Counted from the first letter of the stretch, positions 1 to 8,630 are shown. The stretch is DNA of 64,000 nucleotides from Desulfovibrio subterraneus (GCF_013340285.1 NZ_BLVO01000013.1:1383689-1447688), one strand, 5' to 3'. The notes: a model not told the origin generated them from the sequence alone. Translations and numbers: made by a program.

Positions 1-1
1 G

Positions 2-1012
2 CTGACAGCGCATCCCGCTTATATGACGCAGGACGATGCCCCCACCCTGCCCCTGTTTGCTTACGGAGCGGTGGGCTTTGCCAACGGCAAATTCTATGTC
101 TGCGCAAAAAAAGTTGATCAGGACGTACGGCAGATCTTTGCAGGAATATCCTGCAACAAGATAGAAAAAAACGCACACCAGCTCATGAAGCGTTATCCGG
201 ACAACCGGCTCATGCAGCACATCATGGGCAACTGTGTGCTCAAGTATTCCTGCCCGGCGGCCCGCAACCTTGCACTCGGCCGCTTCGAGGCACCTCTGCC
301 CACCTCACGCACCTGCAACGCCCGTTGCGTGGGCTGCATCTCGCAGCAGGAAGAAGATTCCGAAATCTGCGCAACGCCCCAGAGCCGCCTCACCTTCACG
401 CCCAATGCCGCAGAAGTGGCGCAGATAATGACCCACCATTTCGGCAACGTGAAGGACAAGCCCATATACTCCTTCGGACAGGGCTGCGAAGGCGAACCGC
501 TGACCGAAGCCCCCCTGCTGGAAGAGGCCATCCGCCTGTTCCGTTCGCAGGGCGGCAAAGGCACGGTGAACCTGAACACCAACGCGTCCATGCCCGACAA
601 GATTGCCAGACTGTGCGAGGCGGGGCTCTCTTCCATCCGCGTCAGTCTGAACTCTGCGCGGGAAGAAGTGTACAACCGCTATTACCGCCCCAAGGGATTC
701 ACCTTTGCGGATGTGCGCCAGTCCATTGTGGAAGCCAAGGCGCGCGGCAAGTGGGTATCCCTGAACCTGCTCTTCTTCCCCGGCATCACGGATTCCGAGC
801 CGGAAATCGAGGCCCTGACCGAGCTGGTGCAGGAAACCAAGGTAGACTTCATTCAGCTTCGCAACCTGAACATAGACCCTGAAATGTACATGGAATTGCT
901 GGAAGGCATCGAGTTCGGGCCGAGCACCGGATTCTCCTTCTACCGCAAGCGCATAAAGAAGACCTGCCCGTGGGTGGAGTTCGGCTACTTCAACCCCTAC
1001 GTCGGGGACTGA
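2..1012 (+). CDS. Radical SAM protein, 5' end outside the window
   Basis: The cysteine motif CNARCVGC (CxxxCxxC, near base 314-337) is the radical SAM [4Fe-4S] signature. It is followed by a GEP-type motif (CEGEPL) and a beta-strand NTNASM, as in AdoMet radical enzymes with a partial TIM barrel. The first ATG in view is at base 23, but the frame stays open to base 2 and no ribosome binding site precedes that ATG. The region before the cluster is also long, so the true start is probably upstream and the gene is marked partial. The substrate is unknown. The C-terminus (Cys-Pro-Trp motif) shows no SPASM-type cluster. A terminator hairpin follows the stop. Confidence 0.85.
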   Translation: MTAHPAYMTQDDAPTLPLFAYGAVGFANGKFYVCAKKVDQDVRQIFAGISCNKIEKNAHQLMKRYPDNRLMQHIMGNCVLKYSCPAARNLALGRFEAPLPTSRTCNARCVGCISQQEEDSEICATPQSRLTFTPNAAEVAQIMTHHFGNVKDKPIYSFGQGCEGEPLTEAPLLEEAIRLFRSQGGKGTVNLNTNASMPDKIARLCEAGLSSIRVSLNSAREEVYNRYYRPKGFTFADVRQSIVEAKARGKWVSLNLLFFPGITDSEPEIEALTELVQETKVDFIQLRNLNIDPEMYMELLEGIEFGPSTGFSFYRKRIKKTCPWVEFGYFNPYVGD

Positions 1013-1020
1013 TACAAAAT

Positions 1021-1044
1021 GGGAGCCTTGCGGCTCCGTTCTTG
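1021..1044 (+). terminator. Terminator-like hairpin after the radical SAM gene
   Basis: GGGAGCC and GGCTCC pair around TTGC and are followed by GTTCTTGTT. The hairpin begins 8 bases after the stop codon. A near-copy of the same hairpin lies at 1200-1221, on the far side of the interspersed repeat. Confidence 0.65.
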
Positions 1045-1199
1045 TTGATGACAAACCCTCGTTTTCAGTAAAACAGTATTTCCGTTAAGCCGGAACTGAG
1101 GTCCAAAACGGATTTTCATCGCTTATACGAGGTGCAGGAACGTTAGGTTCCTGCCCGGCGGAGCCAAAAAATACCAGAAATATCTTTGTCTGAAGTCTG
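1039..1199 (+). repeat. 161-bp interspersed repeat, copy A
   Basis: The stretch recurs in reverse orientation at 7629-7789 with the same length. Bases 1111-1171 are identical to the reverse complement of 7655-7715 (61 of 61). The flanks are clearly related but have diverged, for example CCGTTAAGCCGGAAC. The core contains the palindrome GCAGGAAC-GTTAG-GTTCCTGC. No credible reading frame with a ribosome binding site was seen. It is probably a transcribed non-coding element or a small non-autonomous mobile repeat; the sequence alone does not decide. Confidence 0.8.
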
Positions 1200-1228
1200 A
1201 AGGGAGCCTTTCGGCTCCCTTCTTATTT
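1200..1228 (+). terminator. Terminator closing repeat copy A
   Basis: AAGGGAGCC and GGCTCCCTT form a 9-bp stem with loop TTTC, followed by CTTATTT. It reads in the same direction as the repeat, as does the corresponding hairpin of copy B. Confidence 0.7.
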
Positions 1229-1243
1229 GTAACAATCCCTTCG

Positions 1244-2443
1244 CTAAAAAACATCCAGCTCGGTCTTCATGGCATTGATGAACAACACGGCATCAACACC
1301 GGAAACCGGGTCCAGCGGCCTGAACAGACCCTTGGCAAGATCGGCATGCATAAGCCCGCGCGAGGTGACGAACATCACCGAGTTGAAATAGGGATGATCG
1401 CTGCGCACGTCGGGGAACGGAGAATCCTGTCCCATGAAGCGGGTGGCGAGGGCCGAATCGTTCCGTGCACGGATATAGATATCTTCCAGTATGAGCGCCA
1501 TTTCAGCTCGGGTAACGGGCTTGTCTGGCTGAAAGCTGCCGTCGGCATAGGGCTGCAGTCCGCGCATGCGGTATGGCAGCACGGCCCGTATGTCAGCTGC
1601 CAGCGGGTGCCCCTGAATATCTGTGGTGTCTAAACCCTGTCCGGCTGCATCCGCCGTACCGGAACGCGGCGCGGCAAAGGTGCTTATATCCGGCAATTCT
1701 GTCCCTTCAAAGAACTTTTCCACGCCGAGCTCCTCAACCAGCAGGGCCGCCATATCGGCACGGCTCAACTGGTCCACCAGAGCTATGCGTTTGCCCACGG
1801 ATGTCTTCAATGATGCCTTGATGATCTTTTCCAGAAGCTCCAGCTTCTTCCCTGCGAGTTCTGCATAGCCCTGATCACGCGCCTGCGCCTCCCTGAAAAA
1901 GCTGCGGGCATCGTCGAACTCTAGCGCACGCAGATAGGCAACACCTTCCCAGTACCACGGCATGGCCGCCTGCTCATCCGCTATACGGGCATCGTTAAAT
2001 GCCCGTCGGGTTTCTCGCAGCAACACGGAATCCGAGGTCATGCCCTTTTCATGCAGGGCAATGAAGGCGCGCTGTTCTGCCACCAGAGCCCACATGCGCT
2101 CGGGCGAACCGCTGTTTCTGTCGGCGTTCTGCTGACCGGAGCGGATAAGCTCAAGAGCCTCGCCAACAGTACCGTTCATGGCCAGAACAAGCCCTTTGCC
2201 CGCAAGGGCCGGACCATATTCGGCATTCAGCTGCAGGGCGGTATTGAAGGATTGCAGCGCAGCGTCGGGCTTGCCGCCGTCTATCTGCCGCATACCGGTT
2301 TCGTAGTGATGCAAGGGCGTATCAAGCATGCCCTTTGCCCCGCGCTGCGTCTTGGCGCACCCGAGCAGACCGGCCGCAACGACCACCATGCCGAGGCAGA
2401 CCAGCCGCCTGAAAGAATCCCTGAAGAGAATTGCGCGTAGCAT
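1244..2443 (-). CDS. Outer-membrane-type lipoprotein with TPR and SLH-like domains
   Basis: The N-terminus is a lipoprotein signal with lipobox LLGC, so the mature protein should be lipid-anchored. Next come TPR-like helical repeats (about residues 45-220). The C-terminal part has S-layer-homology-like segments (PYADGSFQPDKPVTRAEMA and a later FRPLDPVSGVDA), which usually bind cell-wall polymers. The start is the ATG preceded by AAGGAGATAGAA, giving 399 aa. An upstream in-frame TTG at 2470 has no such site. It is the last gene of a four-gene minus-strand envelope cluster and follows the LPP20-like gene by 19 bases. An SLH module on a Gram-negative lipoprotein suggests a peptidoglycan or envelope tether; this is inferred. 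Confidence 0.85.
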   Translation of the reverse strand: MLRAILFRDSFRRLVCLGMVVVAAGLLGCAKTQRGAKGMLDTPLHHYETGMRQIDGGKPDAALQSFNTALQLNAEYGPALAGKGLVLAMNGTVGEALELIRSGQQNADRNSGSPERMWALVAEQRAFIALHEKGMTSDSVLLRETRRAFNDARIADEQAAMPWYWEGVAYLRALEFDDARSFFREAQARDQGYAELAGKKLELLEKIIKASLKTSVGKRIALVDQLSRADMAALLVEELGVEKFFEGTELPDISTFAAPRSGTADAAGQGLDTTDIQGHPLAADIRAVLPYRMRGLQPYADGSFQPDKPVTRAEMALILEDIYIRARNDSALATRFMGQDSPFPDVRSDHPYFNSVMFVTSRGLMHADLAKGLFRPLDPVSGVDAVLFINAMKTELDVF

Positions 2444-2462
2444 TTCTATCTCCTTGCGTGCC

Positions 2463-3389
2463 TTAATCAAGCACGATCATAACGCGGCATTTTTCGAGAA
2501 AATCCTGCCCGGGAGCAAGTTCTCTCAGCTTAGCCGCATCATCATTGGATATGACCAGATTGGTGCGGGCCTTGCCGTCCACAGCGACAGCCTTGACCAC
2601 CAGCGGATGGCCGGCAACGCGGGGATTGGCCGCAGCCTTGTCCATATCCTTGCCATATCCCGCCATGCCCTGCTGAATGGCATATTCACGGCTTACGGAG
2701 GCGGTGCCGTATACTTCCTTGCCAGTCTCGTCCAGCAGACGGGGGCTCATGGCAGGTCGGGCACCAAGACCGCGCGCGTCGACCAGAAGGCCGGTGAACG
2801 GTGCGTTATTTTCCGGTGCGGGAGCAAGCGGCCCCTCAGTGCCGTGAGCCGGAACCGTGCCGTTATCCGTCATCTGCGGCACGGGGCCGGGAACAGGCGA
2901 CGGTGCAAGCATGGAACCACCCGGAACAAAGAACGGCGTTTCGGGCGGTATGAGCGCATTGGCGAGCCCGCCGCGCAGGTTCATGCCCACGGAGACCTCA
3001 ACAGATCCGTCGGACATATAAGCAGTATCAAGAATCTGGGAATTTTGCAGAAAACCGCGCACACGCTCCACAACGGTATCATCCGCAATCATGGCATTCT
3101 GCACGGTGGTCTGCGCATCAATCTGAACGCCCTTGATCATCGAAAGCAGATTGCGCCGTGCATCAACCGTTGCAGCGCGGATGGCCATGCCGCGTGCCTG
3201 TGCAAGGCTGACGGAGTTTGGCGGCGGCACACCTATGCCCTTGGCGGTTACATAGCCTGTCTGCCAGTTGACCGCGCCGGTATCCATGTCCTGCACATAA
3301 TCGGCGTTACCGAAATCCTGAGCAAATGCCTGTGCCGCCAGCAGAAGCAGACAAGCCGTTGCGGCAGCCATTGATCTCATGAAGCGCAT
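2463..3389 (-). CDS. LPP20-family periplasmic protein
   Basis: A classical signal peptide ends at AFAQ (about residue 24). The segment around residues 60-140 (ARGMAIRAATVDARRNLL, then VKGVQIDAQTTV-like text) matches the LPP20/FlgT-N type fold of secreted proteins of unknown biochemical role. There is no lipobox cysteine, so it should be soluble and periplasmic. The central stretch is rich in Pro and Gly and probably flexible. The start is set by AGGAGG six bases before the ATG. It lies between two TPR proteins of the envelope cluster, and any function would be inferred from that context. Confidence 0.75.
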   Translation of the reverse strand: MRFMRSMAAATACLLLLAAQAFAQDFGNADYVQDMDTGAVNWQTGYVTAKGIGVPPPNSVSLAQARGMAIRAATVDARRNLLSMIKGVQIDAQTTVQNAMIADDTVVERVRGFLQNSQILDTAYMSDGSVEVSVGMNLRGGLANALIPPETPFFVPGGSMLAPSPVPGPVPQMTDNGTVPAHGTEGPLAPAPENNAPFTGLLVDARGLGARPAMSPRLLDETGKEVYGTASVSREYAIQQGMAGYGKDMDKAAANPRVAGHPLVVKAVAVDGKARTNLVISNDDAAKLRELAPGQDFLEKCRVMIVLD

Positions 3390-3470
3390 GAGCTTCCTCC
3401 TGAGTAACTGTTTCGTCTCCCAACGTGCATAACATGCCGGAGACGCATGACTTCATCCTGCCCGAATACC

Positions 3471-4550
3471 TTAGCGACCAAGTTTCCGCAAATAGTATCT
3501 GGCCGCCTTGTTATCCGTCTCATATCGCAGGGTGCGTTCCCAAAGCTCTGCGGCGAGCCGTGAGTTCCCTTTTTCATACGCGGCATAGGCCCTGTCGTTC
3601 ATCACCTTGGCAAGGCTGGAACGGGCCTCGGCGTCTGCGCCGTTGATCTTCAGCACCTTTTCCCACAGGCGCACGGCGTGATCTTCATACCCCTGATTGA
3701 ACAGCACCCACCCCAGACCGTGCATGGCCTTGGTATGGCGGGGGTTCAGGGCAAGCGTGCGCTCAAATTCCAGCCGCGCATTCATGGGCATATCCATGGA
3801 CAGAAAAGCCCCTGCAAGGCGGTAGTGGGTTTCGGGATCATCCGACCCGAAGGCCTGAGCCTTGCGCAGCCATTCCACAGCCCGTGCTCCGTCGTGGTCC
3901 ACGGCTGCCATGACGCCCAGAAAATAACATGCGTCGGCATTACGCCCGTCTATCTTCAATACCTGTCTGAAAAATCCACGGGCTTCATCCTTGCGCCCGT
4001 TCTGCAAATGCAGCACCCCGAGCCACAATCGGGCAAAGGTATTATCGGCATGCTTTGCGGCAACGTCCGAGAAAAATCGCGCAGCATCCTCAAAACGCTC
4101 AAGCTTGGCACTTATGAGTCCGAGCTGGTTAAGAGCAAAGGCGTTATCCGGATCATCCCGCACCACCTGCCCGAACAGGGTGCGCGCCGCCTGCAGCTGC
4201 CCTTTGTAATGCAGGTCTGCTGCCTGCAACATGCGCTCGTCCAGCGGGTCGCCGTCCGATCCTTTGGTTACCGGAAGCCCGATCGCCGGAAGCCCGTTCG
4301 TCTGAGTTCCGGCCACCTGTCCCCCGCTTTCCTGAGAGCCAGTCGCAGCAGAGAGAATCACAACAGAACCGATCGCATCAGAACCGATCGCATCAGAATT
4401 GGTCACATCAGAATCGGTCGCATATGGGCCAGTCGCAACGGGGCCAGTCTCGGCAAGCGCCCGTTCCGCACTCAGAATGTTGCCCACCGTAACGCAGACC
4501 ACTCCCGAAAACAGCAAAGCCAGACACAGGCGAATCACGGCGCGGCACAT
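3471..4550 (-). CDS. Exported TPR-repeat protein
   Basis: The protein has 359 aa. A hydrophobic N-terminal segment (about residues 5-25) is a signal peptide or anchor. A low-complexity linker of pentapeptides follows (SDAIG and TGPVA types, about residues 33-65), then at least six TPR-like repeats to the C-terminus. The ATG overlaps the stop codon of the amidase gene (TAATG), which indicates translational coupling. A role as scaffold or partner of the amidase is inferred from the coupling alone; no enzymatic motif is visible. Confidence 0.8.
   Translation of the reverse strand: MCRAVIRLCLALLFSGVVCVTVGNILSAERALAETGPVATGPYATDSDVTNSDAIGSDAIGSVVILSAATGSQESGGQVAGTQTNGLPAIGLPVTKGSDGDPLDERMLQAADLHYKGQLQAARTLFGQVVRDDPDNAFALNQLGLISAKLERFEDAARFFSDVAAKHADNTFARLWLGVLHLQNGRKDEARGFFRQVLKIDGRNADACYFLGVMAAVDHDGARAVEWLRKAQAFGSDDPETHYRLAGAFLSMDMPMNARLEFERTLALNPRHTKAMHGLGWVLFNQGYEDHAVRLWEKVLKINGADAEARSSLAKVMNDRAYAAYEKGNSRLAAELWERTLRYETDNKAARYYLRKLGR
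4364..4453. repeat. 15-bp tandem repeats inside the TPR gene
   Basis: Four clear 15-base units (type CAGAACCGATCGCAT) run from 4364 to 4423 and two degenerate units continue to 4453. The first two are identical. They keep the reading frame and encode pentapeptides in the linker after the signal sequence. Copy-number variation by slippage would change linker length only. Confidence 0.85.
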
Positions 4551-5878
4551 TATGCCTGCCCCCCTTTCCCTGCAAGATTCATGATACCCGATGCAACCGA
4601 AGCGGCCATGCGCTGCCGGTATGCGGCATCGGACAACAGTCGCTCTTCACTGTCGTTGGAAATGAATCCTGTTTCCAGCAGGATGGAAGGCATGCGCGCC
4701 TTTCTGAGCACATAAAAATCAGCCGAATGCACTCCACGATCAGGAAAGTGCAGCCGCTTGGCGAGCAACTTCTGCATGATGCCTGCGGCAGCATCCGCTG
4801 CCTGCCAGTAACGGCGTCGTTCGTAGCGGAAGAGAAGATTCTCGATGTTCACGGCATCGGCATCCTGTTGTGTCGCAGCCGTCTTTTCATATCGCAGAAC
4901 GGCATTCTCGAAACGGGCCACCCGCTGCGCTTCCTTGCTGGAAGCCTGCTCGGAACAGAAATAGGTTTCCACCCCCTGTGCAGCCCTGTTTTCGCTGGCA
5001 TTGCAGTGGAAGGAGATGAACAGGTCCGCGCTATGCTGGTTGGCAACGGCGGTACGGGCGCTCAGAGGGACATAGTAATCCCCTGTGCGGGTGAGAAACA
5101 CACGCAATGCCGGTGCCCGCTGCCGCAGCACGGAGGCACAGGCAAGCGCCAGCTCAAGATTCACGTCCTTTTCCATCAGCCCCTCGGTACCCACTGCACC
5201 GCTGTCGAACCCGCCGTGACCGGCATCCAGCACAACACGGCGGACGCGGTAACCTGCCTGCGTGTCAGGCGTATCCGCAAGCAGCCGGGCCATGTCTGTC
5301 TCTTCCTGCCTTGCGGCGTTTTCCAGCGGCGTCAACTTTCTGCCATCCGTATTCCGATCCGTATCACGCGCCATGCCGGACGTATCCACTCCCGCATCCG
5401 GCATACCGGACTGCCCTGCATCATCAGACGTTGAACGCCGGTCCAGGCGGTGCTCAGGATGCTGGGAAAGCATATCCGCCATCATGCGCGAATAGGTATC
5501 TTCCGGATTCAGGTTGGCGGCATGGCGAAAATGTGCGGTGGCTCCTTTCCGGTCACCGAGAGCAAGCAAGGTTCTGCCGAGAAGCCCCTGCACGAAATCG
5601 CTTTGTGCTTCGAGAGATGCGGCATTGCGCAGAACCGTGAGCGCCTCGGCATACCTGCCTTCTGCAAGCAGATTCTGCCCGCGCACGGCCAGTTCAAATA
5701 CTTTGGAGAGGGTTTCCGGCGCGGCTGTGGCGTTGGTTCCCGCATTCAGCAGGACCTCATCCGGCGGAGGCAGCAAGGCATGAGCCGTTGCGGGTGCAAA
5801 GGCAGCGAACGCGTTCAGCAGCCCCTGAGCAGCAAGCCCCGCTCCCATGCGTTGCAGAAAGTGTCTTCTCGTCATCAT
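4550..5878 (-). CDS. N-acetylmuramoyl-L-alanine amidase with Tat signal and TPR domain
   Basis: The enzyme cuts the amide between MurNAc and the peptide stem of peptidoglycan. The C-terminal domain has the Amidase_3 zinc motifs: VVLDAGHGGFDSG with the first His, then E, SFHCNA with the second His, and LLETGFISN with the catalytic Glu. The N-terminus RRHFLQRMGAG is a twin-arginine signal, as in AmiA and AmiC, so export is folded. TPR-like repeats lie between signal and catalytic domain. The chosen ATG opens just before MTRRHFLQ (442 aa); the longer frame to 6004 would bury the signal. The TPR gene starts within its stop codon. Confidence 0.9.
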   Translation of the reverse strand: MMTRRHFLQRMGAGLAAQGLLNAFAAFAPATAHALLPPPDEVLLNAGTNATAAPETLSKVFELAVRGQNLLAEGRYAEALTVLRNAASLEAQSDFVQGLLGRTLLALGDRKGATAHFRHAANLNPEDTYSRMMADMLSQHPEHRLDRRSTSDDAGQSGMPDAGVDTSGMARDTDRNTDGRKLTPLENAARQEETDMARLLADTPDTQAGYRVRRVVLDAGHGGFDSGAVGTEGLMEKDVNLELALACASVLRQRAPALRVFLTRTGDYYVPLSARTAVANQHSADLFISFHCNASENRAAQGVETYFCSEQASSKEAQRVARFENAVLRYEKTAATQQDADAVNIENLLFRYERRRYWQAADAAAGIMQKLLAKRLHFPDRGVHSADFYVLRKARMPSILLETGFISNDSEERLLSDAAYRQRMAASVASGIMNLAGKGGQA

Positions 5879-6435
5879 TCCGGCACACCAGTTCTCCGAT
5901 TTTCCGATTCCCCGCCCCCCCAATCCACGGTCACGGAAGGATGGACAGACTCTGCTGTCATCCGTTTCCGACAGTTGCCTGAGTCGCACGATGGTCCGGA
6001 ACAATCCTGCACGGCGGCACTGAAGGCCTATCCACCAACGGGCTATTCCCCCGGGCTATACACATCGGGCCATTTCCTGCCCGCTACAGGCGGTCGAAAA
6101 CATTCAACGTACAGCGCAGCCAGTTGCCCTTGTTTCCCCCATATCATGGCCAATCCGGAACTCACAGGCTACATTACTATCGGTTCCGGGGCAACGCGCT
6201 TTACAACACCGAAGCAATCTGCAGTCCCTCTGTCGTACGCTGCCGTGATGCACGCCACCAGCCGTCTCCGAATCCTTCTTAAACAGCGGCACCCCTGCCA
6301 CCCTTCACTACGTTTTCGTTACACAGTGTTTTACTGTTGACGGTTGCAGCGCCCGTCTATATCGGTTGTTCAAGCGATGAACTGTATCCTCGCCCCGTCT
6401 TTCATCCCCAACCCCTGCAATGAGTCTTTTTCTGT
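5879..6435. other. 557-bp divergent intergenic region
   Basis: This region separates the amidase (minus) from the MFS exporter (plus). Apart from one promoter candidate on the plus strand, no RNA gene, repeat or protein frame with a ribosome binding site was found. Confidence 0.6.
6337..6365 (+). promoter_or_regulatory. Candidate promoter for the MFS exporter
   Basis: TTGACG and TATCGG are separated by 17 bases, about 70 bases before the start codon. The -35 box is good and the -10 box weak. The same -10 style occurs in the rpsL promoter candidate. Confidence 0.4.
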
Positions 6436-7581
6436 ATGCCCAATTTTGTTCTCATTCTGCTGTTGTCGGCATTCCCCGCCCTGTCCACAGACATGTATCT
6501 GCCTGCCATTCCCACCCTGTGCGATCTGTGGCAGATATCTCTTGCGCAGGCCAATCTTTCGCTTGTGGTGTTCTTCATCAGCTTCAGCGCCTGCCTGCTC
6601 GTGCACGGACCGCTTTCCGATCGGTACGGGAGACGCCCCGTCCTACTCTGGGGCATCAGCCTTTATGTGGTCGGGTGCCTGCTTTGCGCATCTTCCACCT
6701 CCATCACCATGCTCGTTTTTTCCCGCATTGTGCAGGCAATGGGAGCGGCAGCCGCCTCCGCCATGTCGCTGGCTCTGGCCAAGGATCTGTATGACGGCGA
6801 AGGCCGCAAAAAGCTGCTGGCCTATCTTGGCGTCATCGTACCGCTCTGTCCCATGGTGGCCCCCACCATCGGCGCATTCATGCTGAGCCATGTTTCGTGG
6901 CGCGGCATATTTCTCTCGCAGGCCATATTGTCCCTCACTGCGCTGTATGGTGCATTTCGCCTGACCGAACCTCTTCAGGAAAAAGGCAGCGGCGGCTTTT
7001 CCGCTGCAGTGGGCCGCTACCGCGACCTGCTCCGCAACAAGGCCTATCTTGGTTATGCCATTTCGTTTTCCCTGCTCGGCTTTCCCTTCTTCGCCTACAT
7101 TGCGTCGTCGGCTGATATTTTCATCACCGGCTTCGGCATGACAGAGCAGACATACGGCCTTTATTTCGCCTTTAACGCCTTTGCGCTGATGATCGGTTCG
7201 TTCCTGTGCTCGCGCCTGTGCGTAGGCATTGCCTCGCGCACCATCCTGCTCGTTTCCGTAACGGGGATGATATGTTCCGCAGCCGCCATGCTCTATCTTG
7301 GTGGCGACACGCCCGTGCTCTTTGCCCTGCCCATGTTTGCCTATTCCATGTTCCTCGGCATGAGCCGCCCCATCAGCAACCACATGATTCTCGAACAGGT
7401 GCAGAAGGATGCAGGCACGGCCTCATCACTGCTCACCTTTTTCTTCTTCATCTGCGGTGCCATTGCCATGGAGACAATCTCCTTCAACTGGGAATCCAAA
7501 CCGCTGGCCATTGCCGTCATGGGACTGGCTGCCACGATCACCCCGCTTATCGTGGTCATCAAGATACGGGAACGCGGCTAG
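6436..7581 (+). CDS. Bcr/CflA-type MFS drug exporter
   Basis: A 381-aa inner-membrane protein with about 12 hydrophobic helices. The loop between helices 2 and 3 carries DRYGRRP, the MFS motif A. The N-terminal PALSTDMYLPAIP and the PTIGAF segment are typical of the Bcr/CflA proton antiporter family, which exports bicyclomycin, chloramphenicol or sulfonamides; the actual substrate here is unknown. An in-frame stop at 6421 rules out a longer N-terminus. The ribosome binding site is weak. It is transcribed alone. Confidence 0.85.
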   Translation: MPNFVLILLLSAFPALSTDMYLPAIPTLCDLWQISLAQANLSLVVFFISFSACLLVHGPLSDRYGRRPVLLWGISLYVVGCLLCASSTSITMLVFSRIVQAMGAAAASAMSLALAKDLYDGEGRKKLLAYLGVIVPLCPMVAPTIGAFMLSHVSWRGIFLSQAILSLTALYGAFRLTEPLQEKGSGGFSAAVGRYRDLLRNKAYLGYAISFSLLGFPFFAYIASSADIFITGFGMTEQTYGLYFAFNAFALMIGSFLCSRLCVGIASRTILLVSVTGMICSAAAMLYLGGDTPVLFALPMFAYSMFLGMSRPISNHMILEQVQKDAGTASSLLTFFFFICGAIAMETISFNWESKPLAIAVMGLAATITPLIVVIKIRERG

Positions 7582-7608
7582 CCGGATTGCGACACAGCAA
7601 AACAAAGA

Positions 7609-7628
7609 ACGCCCCCTTTCGGGGGCGT
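7609..7628 (-). terminator. Terminator closing repeat copy B
   Basis: ACGCCCCC and GGGGGCGT pair around a 4-base loop. Read on the minus strand it is followed by TCTTTGTTTTG, so it terminates in the direction of the repeat. On the plus strand only TTT follows, so it is a poor stop for the exporter. Confidence 0.65.
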
Positions 7629-7789
7629 TTCAGACTGCTGACCAAGTCATTTCTTTTTTTGGCTCCGCCGGGCAGGAACCTAACGTTCCTGCACCTCGTA
7701 TAAGCGATGAAAATCAGTTTTTGAACCTCTGTTCCGGCTTAACGGTAATACGGTGTTACTGGAAAACGAAGGCTTGTCATTAACTTAAA
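7629..7789 (-). repeat. 161-bp interspersed repeat, copy B
   Basis: Reverse-orientation copy of 1039-1199. Bases 7655-7715 are identical to copy A; the remainder shows scattered substitutions and small indels that cancel, giving the same total length. Both sides are bounded by a GC-rich hairpin of the same CGCCCCC/GGGGGCG type, whereas copy A is bounded by two GGAGCC/GGCTCC hairpins. Confidence 0.8.
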
Positions 7790-7818
7790 ACGCCCCCAAA
7801 GGGGGCGTTTTGTTCTTT
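7787..7818 (+). terminator. Bidirectional terminator between exporter and cbiK
   Basis: AAAACGCCCCC and GGGGGCGTTTT pair around AAA, with TTTTGTTCTTTTT on the plus side and TTTTAAGTT on the minus side. It can end transcripts from the exporter and from cbiK. Confidence 0.75.
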
Positions 7819-7838
7819 TTATCATCAAGATTTGCAGT

Positions 7839-8630
7839 TCATTCAGATTCAAGCATCCGCAGCGCCTCGCCCAGATGCCGTATCCAAATATCGACAAAAC
7901 CCGGATACTCTGCCACCCCCACAAGCACGGGGATACATTCGAACCCTGCGGCCTCGATATGCGATTTCCACGAGTCCGGCCCTTCTCCGGCCATATCCTT
8001 GCGGGCATGGCGGCCGACAACGGAAAGCAACGGCAGCAGCCACACACGCCTGAATGCTCCGGCTTTCAGAGCGGGAAGAATATCTTCGATGGTGTGGCTT
8101 CCGTCCATGGTGCCGATAAAAACGCCTTCATCCCTGCTCCGCACGGCGCGGGAAAGGTCTTCGTACCGTGAATCGCCGGAATGCCACGTGCCGTGTCCCA
8201 TGAACACCACGGCATCACCCGCCTGACGCAGCGCGGGAAGATGACGCAACATGGCTTCTGCCGCACGCTGCACATCCTCATCCGTATGCAGCAGCGGGCT
8301 GCCCACCACCACATTCTGCAGGCGTTTCTGCATGCGCATCTGCTCGCCATCAGCCAGCAGATCTTCATACTCGGCACCGGGGATGATGTGTAACGATTGC
8401 ACAGCCACGTGGGTGTATTTTTCAAACCCCATCTTTTCCAGCGCCTTGCGCACGGAATCCGTCTTCACCCTCTGCTCCGCAAGGCGGTCACGGATGAGTT
8501 CGGATGTGAAGGCCCAGCGCACGTTCACTCCGGGAAACGCGGAACGCACCCTGTCGTCCACAAGGGAAAGGGTGTCGTTGGCCTGTTTGCTGTTCGCGCC
8601 AAATACGACGAGAAGAATACCACGTTTCAT
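7839..8630 (-). CDS. cbiK: Sirohydrochlorin cobaltochelatase CbiK (cytoplasmic type)
   Basis: It inserts Co2+ into sirohydrochlorin, the first committed step of anaerobic cobalamin synthesis. The metal and proton-abstracting histidines are visible in QSLHIIPG (H81) and in VFMGHGTWH (H146, H150), with a further His in MDGSHTIEDI. The length (263 aa) fits the family. It begins directly with the catalytic domain (MKRGILLVVFG), without a signal peptide, which corresponds to the cytoplasmic rather than the periplasmic enzyme of Desulfovibrio. The ATG at 8630 has GGAA upstream; the frame extending to 8900 is untranslated leader. A chelatase acting on Fe2+ for siroheme cannot be excluded. Confidence 0.9.
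   Translation of the reverse strand: MKRGILLVVFGANSKQANDTLSLVDDRVRSAFPGVNVRWAFTSELIRDRLAEQRVKTDSVRKALEKMGFEKYTHVAVQSLHIIPGAEYEDLLADGEQMRMQKRLQNVVVGSPLLHTDEDVQRAAEAMLRHLPALRQAGDAVVFMGHGTWHSGDSRYEDLSRAVRSRDEGVFIGTMDGSHTIEDILPALKAGAFRRVWLLPLLSVVGRHARKDMAGEGPDSWKSHIEAAGFECIPVLVGVAEYPGFVDIWIRHLGEALRMLESE

Noticed and set aside
1039-1199. Protein-coding insertion sequence
   Set aside because: At 161 bases with no terminal inverted repeats and no reading frame it cannot encode a transposase.
4550-4794. Short antisense or overlapping frames inside the amidase gene
   Set aside because: They are shadows in other frames, with no ribosome binding site and no family match.
5879-6004. N-terminal extension of the amidase
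   Set aside because: It would place more than 40 residues before a twin-arginine signal, which would not work as an export signal.
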